Shown: positions 27,064 through 36,672, numbered from the stretch's first letter. The stretch: 64,000 nt of DNA from Anaerocolumna jejuensis DSM 15929 (GCF_900142215.1 NZ_FRAC01000006.1:583854-647853), one strand, 5' to 3'. A program made the numbers and translations. Notes: generated by a model from the letters alone, not told the origin.

Positions 27064-28707
27064 TTACGGTGCCTTTGCTGCTTCTGCCTCACTGCTGTAT
27101 TGGCAGTTCACAGCAAAGGTGACCATTTTTATCCCATTATCATCTTCCGATTCCGCTATGGATGCAATGGAAATATCACATAGTCCGTCAATATGGCTCA
27201 ACTGCAGATACAGCTTTGCTGCACTTATCTTATTGTTTGTCGTGATATTCATACTAAGTCCGGTTTCGGTAACTGCCATTGCAGACACCACCGCAGAGGA
27301 AGGCAGTTTCTCTTCCAGTTCAGCTATCAGTTTATTTAACTGCTCATTTTTTGAGACTGTCAGCGAGTACAGGTCTGCAATGCTCTTGTAATCCTTCAGA
27401 GCTGACGAATATTCTGTAAATACCCCTTCAACAGGAGTCAGCGTCTTTATCTGTGCTTCCAGCTCCCTCTTTTCCGCTTTTGAACTCTGCAGACTTATGG
27501 CGGAAACAGTTATTAATACAACTGAAATAAGAAGGGATGCAATCACTGTCAGCAGTAAAATGCCAAGATTGCTCTTTTTTGCTTCTTTTTCCTTCATATC
27601 CTTGGATACAAAACCAATGGGTTTTAACACCGCACCGATTGCGGACATATAGGCTCTTTGGTCGATATCCTCCCGATTCATGCCTTTATGAAAGATAACC
27701 GCCAGGAACCGGTCCAGTATCTGGACTTCATAACCGGTCTCACGTTGGAACAATGGTGAAATCCCTTTTAATTTACTACCCTGGCCTGTGATATGGATTT
27801 TTTCTATCCTTTTTTCAGGAAATTTGGAATTATAATAATCCAATACTCTGATTACATTACTTATTAAATACTGCAGTGCATCTGTAATCACTTCCCCATT
27901 TTCAAAGGGACTGTCAGGATTCTGTCCAGCCAGCCCTTCAACAGTCACAGCCGCTTCCAGAAATGAATCAGCTTGTAAATTGTCAGGCTTATTTTTATAT
28001 AACTCTTCGATACTTTCCTCTTCCTTTTCCTGCCCGGCGGATTTACTTTCCAAAACGGCTTCTATAACAGTATTGGTGCCATAGGGTATTGTCCTTTGGA
28101 GTAAAAGGGTACCATGATCAATTACATGCAGCAGCGTGCTCTGCTCATTGATTTGAATAATACAGCGGATGCTTTCATCCGCCTGCCTCTTTAATAATTG
28201 AAAACTGCTGTTACCGGTATAATCTATGGCAAGGATGGTAAAATGCATCACCTCTGCAAAGCTGTAATAGTTCTTAATCAGATTATTGGGTGCTGCCAGC
28301 AATAATAATTTAAATCTTCTGGTTTCTTTCGTATTGATTCGCTCCAGAATACTATAGGAGATAATATACTCTGATAAATCCACCGGAAAATATTCCTGCG
28401 CTCCTGCCTCCACAACAGGCTGGATTAACCGTTCCTTTACCAGGGGAATAATTACTTCACGGTTGGCAATTCTGCCGGAGGATATCGTAAATACCACATC
28501 GGTCAGCTTCATAGCAGCTGCCTCCAGCTCTTTTCGCAGAACTGCCGCCAAAGCCTGCTTATCTCTGATGTAACCGTCCTCAATGGCATTTTCCGGCGTA
28601 GGGAATGTAATACATTTATATAGATGGGGCGTCTTCTTACCGTAATCTATTTCGCAGACCCTTGTATGAATTACTCCAATGTCAATACTTAATACTCTTT
28701 TGGCCAT
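27064..28707 (-). CDS. pilMN: PilM-PilN fusion protein
   Basis: A 547-residue protein. Residues 1 to about 365 are an actin-like PilM ATPase with LSIDIGVIHTRVCEID (phosphate 1), DYTGNSS and HITGQGSKLKGI (adenosine) motifs. A membrane helix at 381-403 is followed by a coiled coil and a PilN-like ferredoxin fold (about 430-540). Normally PilM (about 350 aa) and PilN (about 180 aa) are separate and bind through a short N-terminal PilN peptide. Here that contact is covalent. GGGAGAAGG precedes the ATG. Confidence 0.9.
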   Translation of the reverse strand: MAKRVLSIDIGVIHTRVCEIDYGKKTPHLYKCITFPTPENAIEDGYIRDKQALAAVLRKELEAAAMKLTDVVFTISSGRIANREVIIPLVKERLIQPVVEAGAQEYFPVDLSEYIISYSILERINTKETRRFKLLLLAAPNNLIKNYYSFAEVMHFTILAIDYTGNSSFQLLKRQADESIRCIIQINEQSTLLHVIDHGTLLLQRTIPYGTNTVIEAVLESKSAGQEKEEESIEELYKNKPDNLQADSFLEAAVTVEGLAGQNPDSPFENGEVITDALQYLISNVIRVLDYYNSKFPEKRIEKIHITGQGSKLKGISPLFQRETGYEVQILDRFLAVIFHKGMNREDIDQRAYMSAIGAVLKPIGFVSKDMKEKEAKKSNLGILLLTVIASLLISVVLITVSAISLQSSKAEKRELEAQIKTLTPVEGVFTEYSSALKDYKSIADLYSLTVSKNEQLNKLIAELEEKLPSSAVVSAMAVTETGLSMNITTNNKISAAKLYLQLSHIDGLCDISIASIAESEDDNGIKMVTFAVNCQYSSEAEAAKAP

Positions 28708-28812
28708 TTACCCTTCTCCCTTTTTGTTACATAATCATTTATCTTTTTATAGCAGTACATAGAATCTAACGCAATTTCACATTTCTACACACTGCAATAA
28801 AAAAATAAGACA

Positions 28813-29568
28813 CTACTTTAACATACAAATATGAAGATACCACTCAATAAAAGTTTCACCAAAGAGCATACTTGTAAATATCCCCATCGCCAGATAAGGC
28901 CCAAATGCCAGTAAACTATCTGCATGGCTAATCTTCATCCGGGTGAAGTGCAGAATGGAGCCCAGTAAACAGCCCCAAAAAAATGCCAGCAAATTCAGCT
29001 TCCACCCCAGGACCAGGCCTGCCGCCGCCATTAATTTAATATCTCCACCGCCGATTCCCCTGCCCTTTGTTAGAAAAAACAACAGCAGCAAAAAAGCACT
29101 GACAGAGCCAAAGCCCCAAAGGTAATCAGTCCAGTTTGCCCCATCCAAGCCCACGCGGAGTAAGCCCAGGATACCTATAAAGAGATTAATGCCAAAGGGT
29201 ATCTCAAAGGTCCGAAAGTCAATTACACTCAATACCAGCAAGGCAGAGGTCATAAGGCAATAGATTACACTGATTGGGTTAAACCCATTTACCAGGAAAA
29301 TAATGCAATAGAGCAGCCCATTCAAAAGTTCTACCAGGGGATACTGCAGGGACAGGTGTGTCTTACATTTTCTGCACCTGCCGCCGAGAAAAATATAACT
29401 GAAGAAAGGAACCAAATCATACCATTTCAACTGATACCCGCAGCTCATACAGTGGGAACGGGTGGTAACGATATTCTCATTTCCGGGTATCCGATAGATG
29501 CAGACATTTAAAAAGCTGCCAATCAGGATACCGTATATAAAGATGATTATGTATAGGAATACGTTCAT
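28813..29568 (-). CDS. pilD: Prepilin peptidase
   Basis: A 251-residue, eight-helix aspartic protease that cleaves type III leaders and methylates the new N terminus. The zinc cysteines CMSCGYQ and CRKCKTH are present, so the methylase half is intact. Catalytic Asp residues lie in VIDFRTFEIP and GRGIGGGDIKLM. GSFLNVCIYRIP is the family start motif. It lies between pilA and pilMN. Confidence 0.95.
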   Translation of the reverse strand: MNVFLYIIIFIYGILIGSFLNVCIYRIPGNENIVTTRSHCMSCGYQLKWYDLVPFFSYIFLGGRCRKCKTHLSLQYPLVELLNGLLYCIIFLVNGFNPISVIYCLMTSALLVLSVIDFRTFEIPFGINLFIGILGLLRVGLDGANWTDYLWGFGSVSAFLLLLFFLTKGRGIGGGDIKLMAAAGLVLGWKLNLLAFFWGCLLGSILHFTRMKISHADSLLAFGPYLAMGIFTSMLFGETFIEWYLHICMLK

Positions 29569-29601
29569 GGTATGATTGGGTCCTTTCAGAATAATTAATT
29601 A

Positions 29602-30117
29602 TTATTTTGATTTAACAGGGTCAAGAATGTCATTTCCTCCACTTTTCAACTGAACCGATACAACTCCTGTAGCTGTATCATACTTAATCTCTACGGCATC
29701 TGCTGTTTTTCCAACTTTGGAATCAAGTTTGGTAGCTGTAGACCCTCCAAAATATCCGGGAAACAGTTTCGTCCCATCAGCAACGCCAAGTAAGGTTTTA
29801 AGTTCTGAGGTAATACTTCCTACTGCTGTTTCTGCTGGGTCATTAGCATTTGAATATGTATATGTAATTGCTGCATCACCTAATTCACCGGCATGTTCTG
29901 AAAATGCAGTCACTGCTGCAGTACACACCGCACTTACAACCTGCATGTCTTTTGCTTTTCTGGATTTTTCCATATACGGCAATACCTGCGTTCCAACTAT
30001 CCCTACCAGAATTGCCATAATTGCAATTACAACAATTAACTCCACCAATGAAAATCCCTTATTCTTCTCCTTTTCTTCTGTTTCCTGAACCGGAATCATC
30101 CTGTTTACCTTTTCCAT
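29602..30117 (-). CDS. pilA: Major pilin (type IVa prepilin)
   Basis: A 171-residue prepilin from the ATG at 30117 with GAAGGAG nine bases upstream. An unusually long leader of 21 residues, ending KEKNKG, precedes FSLVELIVVIAIMAILVGIVG (Glu at +5). The remainder of the mature protein (about 120 residues) has the Thr/Ser-rich loops typical of pilin globular domains. No disulfide pair was seen. It is the likely main fibre subunit. Confidence 0.9.
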   Translation of the reverse strand: MEKVNRMIPVQETEEKEKNKGFSLVELIVVIAIMAILVGIVGTQVLPYMEKSRKAKDMQVVSAVCTAAVTAFSEHAGELGDAAITYTYSNANDPAETAVGSITSELKTLLGVADGTKLFPGYFGGSTATKLDSKVGKTADAVEIKYDTATGVVSVQLKSGGNDILDPVKSK

Positions 30118-30193
30118 ATCTGCTTTCTCCTTCAATAAAATATTTATTAAAAATGGCGTTATTGGCAACAGCCACATTTAAACAAATTCTCCC

Positions 30194-31408
30194 CTATGCT
30201 TTATCTATGCTGCTGTACAAGCTCATCATCGGTGACATGATTGCCATAATAATTACCCCCACAACCAGAGCCATTATTACAATAATCAGCGGCTCCAATA
30301 TTGTTGTCAGCGCCTTTGTGGCAGCTTCCACTTCCTCGTCATAATAATCTGCCACACGGTCCAGCATACTCTCCATATTGCCAGTTTCTTCTCCGATGCT
30401 TATCATATGGTAGACCATAGGAGGAAAAATTTTAGAATACTCCAGAGGCTTTGACAGCGGAACCCCTCGGGCCACCTCCTCGCTGGCATTCATCAGACAT
30501 TTCTTAACAATGATATTATCCATGGTTCTGGCAGTAATCTGCAGCGCGTCAATTAAGGGAATTCCTGCCGTTATCATGGTACTAAGGGTTCTTGCCAGAC
30601 CGGAAGAAGAGGATTTGATAATGAGGCTGCCAAACAGTGGAGTCCTTAAGGCAAGCTTTCCCAAAACTTCTGCGCTGGACGGATTTTTCCTTAAAGCCAT
30701 AATTCCTCCTGCTGCCAATGCAATGAGAATGGCCAGCAGCCACCATTTCCTGACCATAAAGCTGCTTATACGGACCACAAACTGGGTAATTGCAGGTAAC
30801 TGGGTATCCATATCCTCAAACATGGCAATGAAATTCGGCACTACTACCGTCATCATAATACTGATTGCCCCAATTGCAACAATGCAGATAACCATAGGGT
30901 AAATCATAGCCTGTTTTATCAGTCCCTTTAGTTTGGAATCCTTTTCAAAATGAAGGGCCATACGCTCAAAGGTAATTTCAAGGCTGCCGGAAGCTTCCCC
31001 TGCTTCTACCATATTTACCAGCAGGGGTGGAAATATCTTTGGCTGCCTTCCCATTGAATTAGCCAGGGTCTCTCCTTTTTCCACGGAGGCTTGTATTTCC
31101 CGGATTGCAGTTTTCATGCGCTTCTTTTCCGTCTGGTCACCAAGCATTTGCAGTGCACTGATTATGGTGACACCTGCCGACAGAACACTGGCAAACTGTC
31201 TGCAGAATACACTTAAATCCCTTGGTTTTACCCTTCCGCCGATATCGAGGTTCAAATCCCTTGTTAAGAGACTCTGTTCCTTTACGGACAGCGGTATCAA
31301 TCCCTCTGCCTTTAAAGCAGATTTCACCTTTTCTTCACTGTCCCCCTCTATGGCTCCCCGTTTTTCTTTGCCTCTCTGATCTATGATTACATAGCTAAAA
31401 CTCGCCAA
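30194..31408 (-). CDS. pilC: Type IV pilus platform protein PilC
   Basis: A 404-residue inner-membrane platform protein with a TTG start and GGGAGGG six bases upstream. It has two T2SSF cytoplasmic domains (about 70-195 and 275-395) with repeated hallmarks PPLLVNMVEAGEASGSLE and PPMVYHMISIGEETGNME, each followed by membrane helices (about 165-187, 218-236 and 370-392). The order matches the motor-platform module next to pilT and pilB. Confidence 0.95.
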   Translation of the reverse strand: MASFSYVIIDQRGKEKRGAIEGDSEEKVKSALKAEGLIPLSVKEQSLLTRDLNLDIGGRVKPRDLSVFCRQFASVLSAGVTIISALQMLGDQTEKKRMKTAIREIQASVEKGETLANSMGRQPKIFPPLLVNMVEAGEASGSLEITFERMALHFEKDSKLKGLIKQAMIYPMVICIVAIGAISIMMTVVVPNFIAMFEDMDTQLPAITQFVVRISSFMVRKWWLLAILIALAAGGIMALRKNPSSAEVLGKLALRTPLFGSLIIKSSSSGLARTLSTMITAGIPLIDALQITARTMDNIIVKKCLMNASEEVARGVPLSKPLEYSKIFPPMVYHMISIGEETGNMESMLDRVADYYDEEVEAATKALTTILEPLIIVIMALVVGVIIMAIMSPMMSLYSSIDKA

Positions 31409-31429
31409 TTCAATCCCTCCCCTCTGCCA

Positions 31430-32485
31430 TCAGAATAATTTTCTGTCCAGGGCGGCAGGCTCCTGGGCAAAGTGTATTGCTTTGTCCGCACTAATCTTCC
31501 CCTTTAAATACAAGTCATAAATAGCATCATCCATGGTCTGCATTCCGTTTTTTTTGCTGGTCTGAATAATGGATGGAATCTGGTGGGTCTTTGCCTCCCG
31601 GATTAGATTCCTGATTGCAGGTGTTGCATGCATGACCTCATAAGCTGCTACTCTACCCTTACCGTCAGCAGTCGGAATCAGCTGCTGGGAAATGACTGAC
31701 TCCAGAACGGAAGCCAGCTGTATGCGTATCTGCTGCTGTTGGTGGGGTGGAAAGACGTCAATCACACGGTCAATGGTTGAGGCTGCACCGATGGTATGAA
31801 GGGTGGACAGGACAAGGTGACCGGTTTCCGTTGCCGTAATGGCTGTTGCTATGGTATCCAGGTCCCTCATTTCTCCCACTAATATCACATCCGGGTCTTC
31901 TCTCAGAGCCGCCCTCAGGGCATTGGCATAGGAATTGGTATCCAGTCCGATTTCTCTTTGGTTTACAACCGCCTTCTTATGATTGTGAAGGTATTCAATA
32001 GGGTCTTCCAGTGTAATAACATGGGTATTGTAGGTTTGGTTAATAATATCAATCAGGGATGCCAGGGTGGTGGATTTACCACTTCCTGTCGGCCCGGTAA
32101 CCAATACCAGACCCCTTTTCTTCCTGGTAAGCTCTATAACAGATTCCGGTACTCCCAATTCATTTGCCTGAGGAATTACCGTTCCAACCAGACGCATAAC
32201 CATTGCATAAGAACCTCTTTGTTTAAATACGTTAACACGGTACCGGCCCAGTCCCGGGATGGAGTAGGAGAAATCCACCTCCCCCTTTTCTCCGAGAACA
32301 TTTTGAAAATGCTCCGCCAGAACGGACAGCACCAATGCCGCCGTATCCTCCGGTAACAGTTTATTAAAATCCAGGTCGGTCAATTCTCCGTTAATCCTTA
32401 CCTTCGGTGCGATTCCGACTGTTATATGTAAATCCGATGCCCCTTTTTCCTTTGCTATGGTCAGCAGCTCTTTTATTGTAATCAT
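31430..32485 (-). CDS. pilT: Pilus retraction ATPase PilT
   Basis: A 351-residue hexameric ATPase. Walker A is GPTGSGKST (about residues 130-138), the Asp/His boxes are in VITLEDPIEYLH and HLVLSTLHT, and Walker B is DVILVGEMRD. The PilT-specific AIRNLIREAKTHQIPS motif is present, so this is the retraction motor rather than a second PilB. The ribosome site before the ATG is close (AGAAGG). The gene lies directly upstream of pilC. Confidence 0.95.
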   Translation of the reverse strand: MITIKELLTIAKEKGASDLHITVGIAPKVRINGELTDLDFNKLLPEDTAALVLSVLAEHFQNVLGEKGEVDFSYSIPGLGRYRVNVFKQRGSYAMVMRLVGTVIPQANELGVPESVIELTRKKRGLVLVTGPTGSGKSTTLASLIDIINQTYNTHVITLEDPIEYLHNHKKAVVNQREIGLDTNSYANALRAALREDPDVILVGEMRDLDTIATAITATETGHLVLSTLHTIGAASTIDRVIDVFPPHQQQQIRIQLASVLESVISQQLIPTADGKGRVAAYEVMHATPAIRNLIREAKTHQIPSIIQTSKKNGMQTMDDAIYDLYLKGKISADKAIHFAQEPAALDRKLF

Positions 32486-32547
32486 CCTTCTGTACCCTAC
32501 CCTAACTCTTATGGCTTACCTGCATGTCCCTGCCGGGCTTCTGATTA

Positions 32548-34260
32548 TTATTCAAAAGATACCTTCTTCATTTCTTCTATGTCCGTAGTTCCATCCAGAA
32601 CATATTTGGTAGCACTCATCCGCAGAGTATGCATCCCTTCTCTCAAGGCAATCTGCTTAATCTCTTCCGCACCTGCCCTTCTGCTGATGGCTTCCTTTAA
32701 TTCCTGTGAAACAGGCATAATCTCATATACACCAATACGCCCATAAAATCCGGTATGATTGCAATGATTGCAGCCTTCCGGATTTGCCTCAAAAATCAGC
32801 TGCTCCTTATCACGGGGGATTCCAAGCAAATCCCTCTCCAGGGGTGTGGCAGGCCGTCGTATCTTGCATTTCGGACAAAGTCTTCTTACCAGGCGCTGTG
32901 CAATGACCCCTACGGTGGAATCGGCAATCAGATAAGGCTCTACCCCCATGTCCACAAGCCGGGTTATAGTACTGGCTGCACTGTTGGTATGCAGGGTACT
33001 GACCACCAAGTGTCCGGTTATGGAAGCCTTTACTGCAATTTCTGCGGTCTCGCTGTCACGGATTTCTCCAATCATGATGATATCCGGATCCTGCCTTAGT
33101 ATGGAACGTAAGGCAGCCGCAAAGGTCAGCTCTGCCTTGGGGTTGACCTGAACCTGGTTTACGCCGTTGATATTTGCCTCTACCGGGTCCTCCACTGTGA
33201 CAATATTGACCCCTTCCACATTCAGCCCGCTAAGAGCTGTATACAGAGTTGTTGATTTACCGCTTCCCGTCGGCCCGGTAACTAAAATCATTCCATGGGG
33301 ATTTTCAAATATCCTTTCAAATCTCTTTCGCTCTTCATCCGAAAAGCCCAATTCTCTCTTATCCTTTGTCAGCCCCTCTTTTGAGGCCAGACGCATAACA
33401 GCCTTTTCGCCAAATACTGTCGGAAGGACGGAAACACGGATATCGTATTCCCTTCGGTCCACAATGTGGGTAATACGCCCGTCCTGGGGTTTTCTTTTCT
33501 CCGAAATATCCATTCCGCCGATTATTTTAATTCTTGCTATGATGGCCGGCAATAATTCTGCCTCATAGCACATAACTTCCTTTAAAACGCCGTCGACCCG
33601 GTAGCGTATTCTTACCTGCTTGCTCAATGCTTCTATATGTATATCACTGGCTCTCTGCCTAACAGCCTGTTCAATAATCTTCGTTACCAGCTGTACGATG
33701 GGCGCATTGTTCACTTCATCGCTTTGCACATTCTCGTCTTTTTCTTTGGAGGCGTACTGTTCCTGGCGTTCTCTGGTATATCTCTCTGCCACTTTCATAG
33801 CCTCTGCATTGCCATAATAACGGTCAATCGCTGCTGCAATATCCTTATGGGTGGTTATTACCGGTTCAACCTGATAATTTGTAACGATGGAGATATCATC
33901 AACAGCAATAATGTCCAGAGGGTCCGCCATAGCGACCCGTAAGATGCCCGGATTGCTTTTGCTGAAGGCAAAGGGAATCAGAGAATATTTTCGCAATACC
34001 GATTCATCCACCAGTGCGATAATCTCCTCCGGAATAATAATTTCTGAAAGGGTGACCATCTCCAGATTCATCTGCCGCCGAAGAGCATTGGCAATCTGCT
34101 CTTCCGTGGTAATTCCCATGTCTATTAGAGTCATACCCAGTTTTTGCTGCTTCTCTTTTTGTTTTATCAGTGCTTCTGAAAGCTGTCGTTCCGTAAGAAC
34201 TCCCGCGTCCACCAGAAGGTCTCCCAACCGCTTCTTTTTTCTCCCTATAACCTGTGTCAT
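32548..34260 (-). CDS. pilB: Pilus extension ATPase PilB with tandem MshEN motifs
   Basis: About 570 residues from the ATG at 34260; starts at 34326 or the TTG codons just upstream are also possible. Residues about 11-34 and 40-63 are two copies of the MshEN motif (RLGDLLVDAG... and KLGMTLIDMG..., each ending in Q) separated by exactly five residues, the known c-di-GMP-binding arrangement. The ATPase half has GPTGSGKST, EDPVEANI, HLVVSTLHT and DIIMIGEIRD, and a tetracysteine zinc site (CPKCKIRRP and CNHCNHTG). It is the first gene of the pilus cluster. Confidence 0.93.
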   Translation of the reverse strand: MTQVIGRKKKRLGDLLVDAGVLTERQLSEALIKQKEKQQKLGMTLIDMGITTEEQIANALRRQMNLEMVTLSEIIIPEEIIALVDESVLRKYSLIPFAFSKSNPGILRVAMADPLDIIAVDDISIVTNYQVEPVITTHKDIAAAIDRYYGNAEAMKVAERYTRERQEQYASKEKDENVQSDEVNNAPIVQLVTKIIEQAVRQRASDIHIEALSKQVRIRYRVDGVLKEVMCYEAELLPAIIARIKIIGGMDISEKRKPQDGRITHIVDRREYDIRVSVLPTVFGEKAVMRLASKEGLTKDKRELGFSDEERKRFERIFENPHGMILVTGPTGSGKSTTLYTALSGLNVEGVNIVTVEDPVEANINGVNQVQVNPKAELTFAAALRSILRQDPDIIMIGEIRDSETAEIAVKASITGHLVVSTLHTNSAASTITRLVDMGVEPYLIADSTVGVIAQRLVRRLCPKCKIRRPATPLERDLLGIPRDKEQLIFEANPEGCNHCNHTGFYGRIGVYEIMPVSQELKEAISRRAGAEEIKQIALREGMHTLRMSATKYVLDGTTDIEEMKKVSFE

Positions 34261-34904
34261 TGTATTCAACAAATCCTTTTCCACCTTTATAAATTCGTAT
34301 TTATTTTTTACATTCTTCAATACCATAAGTCATGCAAGGCAGCAGATATTCTATGTACAATTTATTAAGAGTTCTTTCCGCTTAAAGCATTCGTGAAAAT
34401 ATTATGCATTATTTGTAATTTATTTACTTGTGTGAGTAATTTTTAAACTGAATTCAGGCGGAATTCAGTTTAACATCAATATTTTAAAATATACAATTCA
34501 GTTTAATGTCGACGTTTTAATATGAACAATTCAGTTATATGCCAACATCATAATCTCTACCTTGCTCTAGGACTTTAGTCCTGTCCCATTATACCCAATA
34601 TTAGTAAAATTTGTCAATAGCTACCAGATAAAATTCTCCATTTATTTTCAGTTATTCCCTGATTCTATTCTGGAGTAAGCTTTCCCCTTATATCCTTCTT
34701 TTTTATAACATTATTTTTCACCAAATAAATTCATATTGATATCAAAATACTCTTTGCAAAGAAACGGAAGTAAAATTGTAATGCATGGGTTTATATGGTA
34801 AAATTAAGTACGATAGCAAACTGGAATCAATCGAGCAGTTGTTGACCAAAGGTTTTTATATAATCTTATGGATAGGTAAATCTGAGACTTGGAGAATAAT
34901 TATT
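34261..34904. other. Divergent regulatory region upstream of pilB
   Basis: A 644-bp AT-rich region between pilB and the DUF1835 gene. It contains an 11-bp perfect inverted repeat (34445-34471) that runs into three tandem 33-bp repeats. No T run follows the inverted repeat in either direction. I saw no gene and could not fix the pilB promoter. I also looked for c-di-GMP riboswitch hallmarks and found none. Confidence 0.55.
34445..34555. repeat. 11-bp inverted repeat plus three 33-bp tandem repeats
   Basis: AAACTGAATTC (34445-34455) and GAATTCAGTTT (34461-34471) form a perfect palindrome with a 5-nt spacer. The word AATTCAGTT then recurs at 34462, 34495 and 34528, exactly 33 bp apart, in copies that diverge after the first 12 bp. 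This is the layout of repeated protein-binding sites. Confidence 0.75.
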
Positions 34905-35660
34905 ATGATTGAGATCGTATTCAGCGATAGTGCTTGCGGAAGCCTTAAAATGGCAATGCACTATGGTGAGGGGAAATATCAAGGTGGGAGTATTGGCGTT
35001 ATCGTGAGTCACGCAGATGGAAGCAAACCAACCAAAGAGGAAGTCGAAGCTGCCAGGCGAGAAGCAGAGGAAAAGGCACGCTTGGCGTGGGAGCGCGCTA
35101 CTCCCTTGGGTGGAAATCCGGCAGACATCTATGGATTTAATTTGGCGCTGAGCATAGGAGATATTTCGGAGAAGCAGCCCGGTATCAAGCGGAAGCAGAC
35201 GTTGGAGCACTTATACAGTGTTTATCCGAGTGACGAGGGATGTCAGGCGGCTCAGGAAATACTTAAAAGGGTAAATAAAGATTTGAAAACGGTTCAGGAA
35301 CGTGCAGCAACAGGAGAATCCTTTCGAATCTGGTACAGCAATCAGCCTGATGAAATGTGTGGATTTTATTGGTTCCTGGAGCAGTTGAATCAGTGGAAGG
35401 TCGGCGGACAGGTTTCTATTGTCAAGCTCCCGGAATGGGAAGCTGAAGAAAACGGAAATATCGTGCAGAAAAGTGGCTGGGGTGAAGTGGCTCCCGAAGA
35501 ATGGCATCGGTATCTTGCCTTTCAAAGACCTGTGCTTCCCGTATATAGACAAATTTGTGCATCTCACTGGCAGGAGCTTCAAAGAGAGAATGCACCTTTG
35601 CGGGCCATACTGAATGGACAGTTGGTTAGTACGTCAGAAAAACTCTATGAGCCTCTGTAA
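34905..35660 (+). CDS. DUF1835 domain protein, C-terminally truncated
   Basis: A 251-residue product from the ATG at 34905, with GGAGAA nine bases upstream. It opens with the DUF1835 motif MIEIVFSDSACGSLKMAM and retains RIWYSNQPDEMCG and GWGEVAPEEWHRYL. It ends just after NAPLRAILNGQLVSTSEKLYE, where full members continue into a DUF3658-type C-terminal domain. No remnant of that domain is recognisable in the following 60 bp in any frame. The GC content, especially around 34985-35160, is much higher than in the neighbours, which suggests transfer. Whether it is functional is doubtful. Confidence 0.75.
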   Translation: MIEIVFSDSACGSLKMAMHYGEGKYQGGSIGVIVSHADGSKPTKEEVEAARREAEEKARLAWERATPLGGNPADIYGFNLALSIGDISEKQPGIKRKQTLEHLYSVYPSDEGCQAAQEILKRVNKDLKTVQERAATGESFRIWYSNQPDEMCGFYWFLEQLNQWKVGGQVSIVKLPEWEAEENGNIVQKSGWGEVAPEEWHRYLAFQRPVLPVYRQICASHWQELQRENAPLRAILNGQLVSTSEKLYEPL

Positions 35661-35720
35661 CAATGCCAAAAGAACACCAACATTACTTCTGCCCCTGCTT
35701 TCCCTACGGCTGCTTTTCAC

Positions 35721-36380
35721 TTATAACACCTTTTGCTCATTTATAACAAGCTGGAATCTTAAATTCAGCTTCTGGGCGGCTTTTTTACATAAAACCATAC
35801 GCTCCAGGAATATTTCAAAATAGTCCATTACGGAAGAAAACTCTGTATCAATGGTAAGATTTAAGGTTATCTTGTTTTTTTCTTCATTTATAACAGTCTC
35901 GGCCTTTTTTACTGCATAATTCACTCTGTCATGGATATCAAAGCTGGGCAGATCACGGTTTCTCACCCTGGTGTAACGAACATCTGATTTATCTGCCAGT
36001 ATAAGTGCTGCCGCCACTTCATTTACCGGAAAGGCAGTGCTTTCATCATGATTTCCGATTGCGGATATAATCACTGCAATGTCCTCAGCATCCACGCCCT
36101 GTCTGTCCAAAATACGAAATGCCATAACTGCCCCGCTCTGGGCATGGTCCACACGGTTTATCACATTGCCGATATCATGCATATAAGCAGCTATCTGCGC
36201 CAGCTCTACGGTTCTTTGGGGATATCCCATGGTCGTAAGTATATACTTCACTTTTTCTGCCACCAGACCTACATGGGCAAAGCTGTGCTCGGTATAGCCT
36301 AAAGCACCCAGAGCCTCATCTGCCTTTTGTATATATGTTTTTATCTGGGGGATCTTCTTAATTTCACTATAGGTTATCAA
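35721..36380 (-). CDS. HD-domain phosphohydrolase
   Basis: A 219-residue protein, started at the TTG at 36380 because AGGAGG lies seven bases upstream; the longer frame lacks any ribosome site. HD-fold metal ligands are His in HSFAHVGLVAEKV, YMHDIGNV (the HD pair), DHAQSG and GNHDEST. Soluble stand-alone HD proteins hydrolyse nucleotides or cyclic dinucleotides; there is no HD-GYP signature here. The substrate is not known. The spacer 36381-36749 holds divergent promoters only. Confidence 0.85.
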   Translation of the reverse strand: MITYSEIKKIPQIKTYIQKADEALGALGYTEHSFAHVGLVAEKVKYILTTMGYPQRTVELAQIAAYMHDIGNVINRVDHAQSGAVMAFRILDRQGVDAEDIAVIISAIGNHDESTAFPVNEVAAALILADKSDVRYTRVRNRDLPSFDIHDRVNYAVKKAETVINEEKNKITLNLTIDTEFSSVMDYFEIFLERMVLCKKAAQKLNLRFQLVINEQKVL

Positions 36381-36672
36381 ATCTATTACCTCCTGGAAGC
36401 CATTCTGTCTTCCTGTTATTATTTTCCCTGTAAGGCTTTTCTGATTGTTAAATTTAAGCCTGCAAAGTAAAGCCATTATAACAATAACATGCTTTCATAG
36501 CGTAAATTCTATGTAAATTTTTTCAGCTTATGCAGCTATTATTGTAGCAGATATTCACAAAAATGAAAAGAATTCCATAAAATTAAATTCTGCTGACGGT
36601 TCACTTCTCACGAAAAGTGCCTTTTTAAGCGAATTTTTACAATTTTCTTTCTGATTACCCTTTACATTTCAC

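Noticed and set aside
34462..34555. CRISPR-like reading of the 33-bp repeats
   Set aside because: Units are contiguous with diverging ends, no spacers of even length, only three copies and no cas genes.
34261..34904. c-di-GMP riboswitch upstream of pilB
   Set aside because: None of the conserved GEMM-I or GEMM-II words could be found by eye on either strand; this could still be tested with covariance models.
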